Source: an uncultured beta proteobacterium (GTDB taxonomy: Bacteria > Pseudomonadota > Gammaproteobacteria > Burkholderiales > Burkholderiaceae_C). Taken from it: a DNA stretch of 9,583 nucleotides. This document shows, piece by piece, positions 5,846 to 9,583 of the stretch. Below the pieces are notes generated by a model that saw only the letters and a list, made by a program, of their open reading frames with translations, ran no database searches and was not told where the DNA came from. The stretch's first letter is position 1. Every line of letters starts with the position of its first letter. The stretch lies in contig CAIYNH010000690.1 in the NCBI GenBank assembly GCA_903927495.1, positions 1 to 9,583 of the forward strand, in the 5' to 3' direction. A program made the translations under genes and the position numbers.

Positions 5846-6511
5846 CAGCTGCAAACTTGTGCCGCCTTGACCTCCAGCAGCCAATGGAGCGAAACACTGA
5901 TCAACCACCTCTTTACTAAACAGCTCAATGGCTGTTTTGGCAACCCCTTTGGTGTCATAGTAAGCGTAACCACCAACACCAATAGCGCCAATCACCGGCG
6001 CATACCTAGCCACGGTTTAACCAATGGCGCGCTGCCCCACTTTGATGCTTATTTTTGCTGCCAGACTTTGCATCATGCGCAAACTGACGGGACGCATCAA
6101 AAACCGTTCTCCTGAACGCACGACGACATCGCGCAACAACTGCGAGGCCGTGTGTTTGAACAGGCAGTACACCATGTGCTCTTTGGTCAGCGTCGCCGTC
6201 TTTCCATATGTGGCGGCAATGTCTGACACCATCTGAGCCTGCACTTTCCATACGCCTACGATGTCGGGCAAAAGACTAAGTATTCCCAAGGGCCCGGGAA
6301 CAAGGGCTACACCGCCAGAAATACCAGCACTGGTCCTAGCAGCGGTTCGAGCCAATAAGCGTGCCCGAATCTCTGGTGTGCTGCTCTCATGCTCGTTTGA
6401 GTTCGGAACAGTTGATATCAATTTGAGGATAGCCTCCGTCACACGTTTGCTCAATCCCGATTGCCCGGCTAACTTGGCCAGTCTAGAGACATCTCCCGGG
6501 CTATTCAACAT
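5828..6511 (-). pseudogene. EcsC-like protein gene interrupted by one in-frame TAA stop
   Basis: From ATG 6509-6511 the frame gives 164 residues, ends at TAA 6017-6019, and continues in the same frame for 61 further codons to TAG 5828-5830. The two parts read as one protein: before the stop 'ISIKVGQRAIG', after it 'TVARYAPVIGAIGVGGYAYY' then 'DTKGVAKTAIELFSKE', a typical C-terminal hydrophobic helix and amphipathic end. The N-terminal half has 'ARTSAGISGGVALVPGPLGI' and 'LSLLPDIVGVWKVQAQMVSD' followed by 'IAATYGKTATLT', the glycine/proline-rich membrane-associated segment and following helix of EcsC-like proteins. The codon after the stop region (GTG 6011-6013) has no ribosome site, so a separate small gene is unlikely. 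The stop is TAA, not TGA, so selenocysteine is excluded. A CAA or AAA to TAA change would explain it. I read it as a recent pseudogene or sequencing variant; family call moderately sure. Confidence 0.65.
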
Positions 6512-6589
6512 GTGAGCTCGTTTTGTGATGCTGTTGGTTGGTAAAAATTGGCATGGTTTATCAAAAACCTTTCAAGTTTCGAAGCATGC

Positions 6590-7209
6590 TCAAGGTGCCA
6601 GTACCCGAATCTGAAGCAATCTCTTGGCATCACTCAACGCGCTCGAACTGTAAACACCCGGCTGTTGATTTTGTGCTGTACCTGTCGAGGCTATCGTGAC
6701 CCATTGACCCAATGGAGCACTTACCGTGGTGATTACTTCGCTATTGGATTGATTGGGCAACTCTGAACCGTTTCGGGCATCTACCGTATGGGTTTGAACC
6801 TCAACTTCAACGGTCACCATTTTTTTGGCACCAGGCCAACTTGGATGCACCTTGAGGGATTAACCCGATTTCATCGTCGTGATGGCATATGTTACGCCAC
6901 CAGAATTACTGCTGGCCGCAACACCTGAAGCTGCCAGCGACGCATTCTGTGCTTGCACTGATTGCACCCATTACATCGTCATGGTTTTGCCAAAACTGAG
7001 AGTGGCTTTTTCGCCGTTGGGAACCTGTGCGCTTTGTGGCGACAGAAGCGGGACGCTAGATTTTGTACTGACTGTGTAGCCCGTACTGGCAACCTCTTCG
7101 ACCTGCCTTCGACAGTCAGGTCACGTTTTGGCAGTTGGTCCAAGGCGCACTGCATGCTCAACAACGTGACCCCAGCAATGACCAGACATTTTTGACGGAA
7201 CAATTTCAT
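6590..7209 (-). pseudogene. Exported hypothetical protein (secretin-like flavour), broken by a frameshift and two TAA stops
   Basis: The start at 7207-7209 gives a signal peptide 'MKLFRQKCLVIAGVTLLSMQ' and a mature start with 'DLTVE'. At about 7106-7110 the sequence continues only in another frame: 'QVEEVASTGYTVSTKSSVPL', 'VPNGEKATLSFGKTM', then TAA (6971-6973), 'WVQSVQAQNASLAAS', TAA (6860-6862), 'SLKVHPSWPGAKKMVTVEVE', 'NSEVITTVSAPLGQWVTIAS' and 'LLQIRVLAP' to TAG at 6590-6592. Joined, this is one ~205-residue protein with a signal peptide, beta-rich repeats and a C-terminus resembling short exported proteins of Burkholderiales reminiscent of secretin beta-domains ('VRNGxxAxL', 'PVQWVQ', 'GQSLxVxPRWPG'). 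Function unknown. It starts 24 bp downstream of the DUF924 stop and probably shared its transcript. Three independent lesions make it a clear pseudogene. Confidence 0.65.
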
Positions 7210-7233
7210 GATGCGCCGATTGTTTCACGCATG

Positions 7234-7776
7234 TCAAAACGATGAACCCAGCGTTTCCAAAAAGGCTCGCTCCTGTGGGGTGGTCGCTCGCCCCAGAATG
7301 GCATTGCGATGAGGAAATCGTCCGAATCTCTCAATGATGACTTTGTGCCGCTGTTCAAAGGCAAGTGCACCCTCCATGCCTAGCTGAGAGTAAAGGAGCA
7401 CAGCCTGTTCATGAATCAAATTGGACTCACTGTGCATAAGGTAGGGCATGTAGGCGAAGATGCGCTGCTCAATTGGCAACTTTTGGTCGTATCCGTTGGC
7501 GACAAGTTCCTGCGCCAATGTGAGTGCCTGGGTATCCTGCGCAAAAGCACTAGGCGTATCCCTGAACATATTTCGGGAAAACTGGTCCAGCACAACAATT
7601 TCTGCCAATCGCCCTTCTGCTGTCACACGCCACATGAACAATTCACCGGCAACTGCTGCCTTGTGAATTTGCCCAAATCGCTCTCGCATGGCCGCATCCA
7701 GCGTTTCGTCCTTTGCGAAGCGTTGCCTGTCATTCAGTTCCTGAAACCAAAAATTGATGATGTCTTGGGGTTGCAT
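7234..7776 (-). CDS. DUF924 family protein
   Basis: 180 residues, full length for DUF924, an all-helical TPR-like family of unknown function common in Proteobacteria. The landmarks are present in order: 'IINFWFQE' (6-13), 'FGQIHKAAVAGEL' (34-46), the signature 'GRLAEIVVLDQFSRNMFRDT' (55-74), 'AFAQD' (77-81), 'IFAYMPYLMHSE' (106-117) and 'FGRFPHRNAILGR' (151-163). No signal peptide, so cytoplasmic. The start ATG 7774-7776 opens 'MQPQDII', in line with the family's N-terminus, though the upstream ribosome site is weak. The exported-protein pseudogene follows 24 bp downstream on the same strand. The 243 bp to its right, up to the flagellar-like gene on the other strand, should contain two divergent promoters, but none was clear. 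Confidence 0.95.
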   Translation of the reverse strand: MQPQDIINFWFQELNDRQRFAKDETLDAAMRERFGQIHKAAVAGELFMWRVTAEGRLAEIVVLDQFSRNMFRDTPSAFAQDTQALTLAQELVANGYDQKLPIEQRIFAYMPYLMHSESNLIHEQAVLLYSQLGMEGALAFEQRHKVIIERFGRFPHRNAILGRATTPQERAFLETLGSSF

Positions 7777-8019
7777 TTAAGGGCTTTAGGGCGAGTAAAG
7801 GTCGAACCGCCTCCCAAAGTGGTGGCGTGTGTTCAATCTCCGATTTTCACTTCTAACGTGGAGATAGGGAAATCCAATTGTGAATCAGAATTTCCAAGCC
7901 TGCAGACCTTAGCCGAGCATGGTCACTTATCAACTGCACTTCCCTGCCCCGCTCACCGGAATTTTTATTTGTGCTCAAATCTCATCCAATCGAATGCTGC
8001 ACTCTGAACTGAGATTTCC

Positions 8020-8319
8020 GTGTCCTCAATATCATCTATCGCACTCTCGGGCATGAATGCCTCTCAAACGGCTCTGAACGCGTCTGCGCACAATATTGCC
8101 AACATGAACACTGCCGCCTTTCGGCGCCAGGAAGTGGTACAGAGCGCACAGCGTGAAGGTGGAGTTTCCACTTCTCTGACCACAGCAAGCGTTGAGGGCT
8201 TGTCGTTGGAAGCCGATGTGGTTGCGCAACTGCAGGCGAAGAACTCGTTTCTTGCCAATCTTGCGGTATTCAAGACCAGCGACAAGATGGCTGGTGCTCT
8301 GCTGGATTTGAAAACGTAA
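8020..8319 (+). CDS. Short stand-alone flagellar basal-body-rod-like protein
   Basis: 99 residues from GTG 8020. The N-terminus 'SSISSIALSGMNASQTALNA' and 'SAHNIANMNTAAFRRQEVV' (residues 22-40) match the N-terminal helix of flagellar rod/hook proteins with the 'NIANxxTxxF' motif. The C-terminus 'ADVVAQLQAKNSFLANLAVF' and 'KTSDKMAGALLDL' (65-97) matches their C-terminal helix, which pairs with the first in a coiled coil. The variable middle domain of FlgB/FlgC/FlgG-type proteins is reduced to about 25 residues. The GTG start is chosen because it gives the family-typical first residues; only a weak ribosome site ('GAG') precedes it. No other flagellar gene lies in the window, so a structural role in the rod is uncertain. 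It may be a minor axial component or an orphan paralogue. The next gene follows 48 bp downstream on the same strand. Confidence 0.76.
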   Translation: MSSISSIALSGMNASQTALNASAHNIANMNTAAFRRQEVVQSAQREGGVSTSLTTASVEGLSLEADVVAQLQAKNSFLANLAVFKTSDKMAGALLDLKT

Positions 8320-8367
8320 TTAGTCGAAAAGTACCCAAACTCGGTCGAGAGACGCTGTTCCAGCTTC

Positions 8368-9105
8368 ATGCGTGATTGGGAACGCTATTTCTGGTTGGCA
8401 CTGCTCGGGCCCCTGCTTTGGCTGCAAGGAAGGCACACCCGTCGAGTGACACCACGTTTGCCAGAGCCACCGGGCTTGCGAGATGGCACCGCTGGACAGG
8501 GACCCTTGCTTCGGATTCTGATTGCCGGAGATTCAGCCGCCGCCGGTGTCGGTGCGTCGTCGCAGGATGAGGCGCTGAGCGGGCAACTTGTGAATCGGCT
8601 AAGCCAGCACGTCAATGTTCAGTGGTGCCTGATTGCAGCTAATGGCCTGGACTCACCCGGTTTACTCAAACTGCTTGATGATTCACCCATTGAGCAGTTT
8701 GACGTTGTGGTGCTGTCCATCGGTGTCAATGACGTAACCAACCTGCGTTCGCCAACTCAGTGGCTGCGTTGGCAAAGTCGTTTGGCCGCCACGATTGGTG
8801 AACGGTTTGAACCCAGGCAGATTATTCACACAGCAGTGCCGCCGATGCATGGTTTTACTGCACTGCCGAACCCTTTACGGTGGTTTATGGGCCGCTGGGC
8901 ACTAGAGATGAATCGCAAGTTGACGGTGTCACTGGCGGGGCAACCAATACGGGTTGTTCACTGGCCATTCAAAAGTGGCGGTTCAGATGAATTAGCTATT
9001 GACGGCTTCCATCCGGGACCCCGCGGATACGCCCAGTGGGCCGAGAGTTTGAGTCAGCTCATTTTGTCAAACCACCACATGGGCCGACTTCACGACGATA
9101 AGTGA
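8368..9105 (+). CDS. SGNH/GDSL-family hydrolase (lipase/esterase-like)
   Basis: 245 residues. All active-site blocks of SGNH hydrolases are visible: block I 'ILIAGDSAAAGVG' with nucleophile Ser56 in GDS, a Gly in 'AANGLDS' (Gly93, block II), block III 'LSIGVNDVT' with Asn121, and block V 'IDGFHPGPRGYAQWA' with Asp212 and His215. An N-terminal hydrophobic stretch (about 7-20, 'YFWLALLGPLLWLQ') is a likely signal anchor or uncleaved signal, so the enzyme probably faces the periplasm. The family cleaves ester bonds of lipids, acyl groups on sugars or similar; the substrate is not readable here. Start ATG 8368 keeps the hydrophobic N-terminus; a purine-rich GAGAG lies rather far upstream. It lies 48 bp after the flagellar-like gene and could share its transcript, though I see no functional link. 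Confidence 0.9.
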   Translation: MRDWERYFWLALLGPLLWLQGRHTRRVTPRLPEPPGLRDGTAGQGPLLRILIAGDSAAAGVGASSQDEALSGQLVNRLSQHVNVQWCLIAANGLDSPGLLKLLDDSPIEQFDVVVLSIGVNDVTNLRSPTQWLRWQSRLAATIGERFEPRQIIHTAVPPMHGFTALPNPLRWFMGRWALEMNRKLTVSLAGQPIRVVHWPFKSGGSDELAIDGFHPGPRGYAQWAESLSQLILSNHHMGRLHDDK

Positions 9106-9135
9106 AATCGGCCACTCACATCGGTAGTCCATCTG

Positions 9136-9148
9136 GCGGTTTAACCGC
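9136..9148. terminator. 13-bp palindrome after the SGNH hydrolase gene (weak terminator candidate)
   Basis: GCGGTTTAACCGC has perfect 6-bp arms around one base, 30 bp after the hydrolase stop and on the 3' side of the minus-strand EamA fragment as well, where a convergent terminator would be expected. There is no T-run and the loop is too small for a good hairpin, so this is only a candidate. Confidence 0.2.
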
Positions 9149-9255
9149 TTAAGGCTGGCAGCGGAAGAACGCAGTTACGGAGTCGGCCTCTGCAAAACCC
9201 AGCTTCAAGGCAGTTTTTGCAACACATGGTCGCTACGGAGTGCCATAAGTTCAAC

Positions 9256-9555
9256 CTAGTGGACCGGTGCAGTAAGGCCACGGCCAAGTCCCCAAATACT
9301 CAACAACAAAAGACCTCCACCGACCCATTGCCAAACGCTGAGCTGCTCACCCAAAAAGAGTGCTGCCAGCACCACGGCAGTGAGCGGCTCGACAAGCGTC
9401 GCCACCGTTAAGGCCATCGGTGTCAATCGCGCAGCACCCCAACTGAAAGAAAGCAGAGCTAGCGCCGCAGTCACTACCCCGAGATAGAGGAACCAGGCTT
9501 GCGGAGGAATTCCAGTTGGCCAATTAGTGGACCGGTGCAGTAAGGCCACGGCCAA
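9256..9555 (-). pseudogene. Tandem-duplicated 3' fragment of an EamA (DMT-superfamily) transporter gene
   Basis: From about 9520 down to TAG at 9256-9258 the frame encodes the C-terminal ~85 residues of an EamA domain: 'IPPQAWFLYLGVVTAALALL', 'SFSWGAARLTPMALTVATLV', 'EPLTAVVLAALFLGEQLSVW' and 'GGGLLLLSIWGLGRGLTAPV'. The 'EPL-x-A-x-LAALFLGE' block is the signature of the last membrane helices of DMT permeases, inner-membrane exporters of small metabolites. The open frame extends to a TTG at 9553-9555, but that part reads an out-of-frame piece of the neighbouring gene's 3' end. It is therefore not the 3' end of a normal gene but a repeated copy lacking the N-terminal ~200 residues and a start, lying just downstream of the copy at 9524-9583. 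Three predicted membrane segments remain. Presumably not functional. Confidence 0.7.
9257..9315. repeat. Direct repeat, copy 1 (59 bp)
   Basis: The 59 bases starting TAGTGGACCGGTGCAGTAAG are identical to 9525-9583, offset by 268 bp. The identity ends at the left with the base before TAG (C here, T in copy 2); at the right the comparison is limited by the window edge, so the repeat is probably longer. It encodes the EamA C-terminus on the minus strand. Confidence 0.97.
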
Positions 9556-9583
9556 GTCCCCAAATACTCAACAACAAAAGACC
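9524..9583 (-). CDS. EamA (DMT-superfamily) transporter, last 19 codons (5' part outside window)
   Basis: Read from the right edge, the frame gives 'GLLLLSIWGLGRGLTAPVH' and TAA at 9524-9526. It is identical to the C-terminus of the fragment at 9256-9520, differing only in the third stop-codon base (TAA here, TAG there). It should be the true 3' end of a full-length transporter gene extending right of the window. Only the tail of the last membrane helix is visible, so the assignment rests on the identity with the downstream copy. Confidence 0.6.
   Translation of the reverse strand, partial: GLLLLSIWGLGRGLTAPVH
9525..9583. repeat. Direct repeat, copy 2 (59 bp, runs into window end)
   Basis: Identical to 9257-9315. 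Because it reaches the last base of the window, its real length is unknown; if the whole unit is duplicated it should be 268 bp. Confidence 0.97.

Noticed and set aside
5828..6013. The 61-codon frame after the EcsC stop as an independent small gene
   Set aside because: It is in the same frame, continues the domain, and its GTG has no ribosome-binding site.
6962..7195. Plus-strand open frame with Cys-containing 'CALC' motif opposite the exported-protein pseudogene
   Set aside because: Antisense to a reconstructable protein; the Cys pattern is not a real zinc-finger arrangement and the other strand gives a coherent family-like sequence.
5828..7209. Alternative genetic code or stop-codon reassignment (TAA read as Gln) to explain three internal TAA codons
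   Set aside because: Several intact genes here (FIST, flagellar-like, small ORF) end at TAA where their families end, and one of the broken genes also has a frameshift. Ordinary gene decay is simpler.
9217..9411. Plus-strand open frame covering the first direct-repeat copy
   Set aside because: It is the antisense of the EamA C-terminal coding sequence, with low-complexity, non-family composition.

Overview
The window looks like chromosomal DNA of a betaproteobacterium, most likely a Comamonadaceae member (Rhodoferax/Polaromonas-like). This is inferred from protein family resemblance, moderate GC and the gene mix; no rRNA, tRNA or other lineage marker is present. The intact genes are ordinary single-copy functions. 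Between them lie an unusual number of broken genes, so the region reads as accessory DNA that is eroding, not as one dedicated system. I found no CRISPR array, phage module, toxin-antitoxin pair or defence operon.

Left part (1-1751): the 3' end of a FIST-domain sensory gene, then a 165-bp element bounded by perfect 18-bp inverted repeats (MITE-like), then an IS110-family transposase remnant with an internal deletion, an unrecognised 56-codon ORF, and an alpha/beta-hydrolase gene (minus strand) that has lost its catalytic 3' half.

Centre (1786-5845): a LigB/DODA-type extradiol dioxygenase with a Tat-like leader, on the minus strand directly upstream of the truncated hydrolase; a gene-poor stretch with two AT-rich palindromes; a DUF6404 membrane protein; a possible C-terminal scrap of an SUMF1/FGE-like gene; and a divergent pair made of an NAD(P)-binding SDR-type oxidoreductase (minus) and a LysR regulator (plus), which probably controls it through the 92-bp shared intergenic region.

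Right part (5828-9583): an EcsC-like gene split by one in-frame TAA, and a putative exported protein gene broken by a frameshift and two TAA stops, both on the minus strand downstream of an intact DUF924 gene. On the plus strand follow a short stand-alone flagellar-rod-like protein and an SGNH/GDSL hydrolase. The window ends in the 3' end of an EamA (DMT) transporter gene on the minus strand, whose last ~268 bp are duplicated in tandem.
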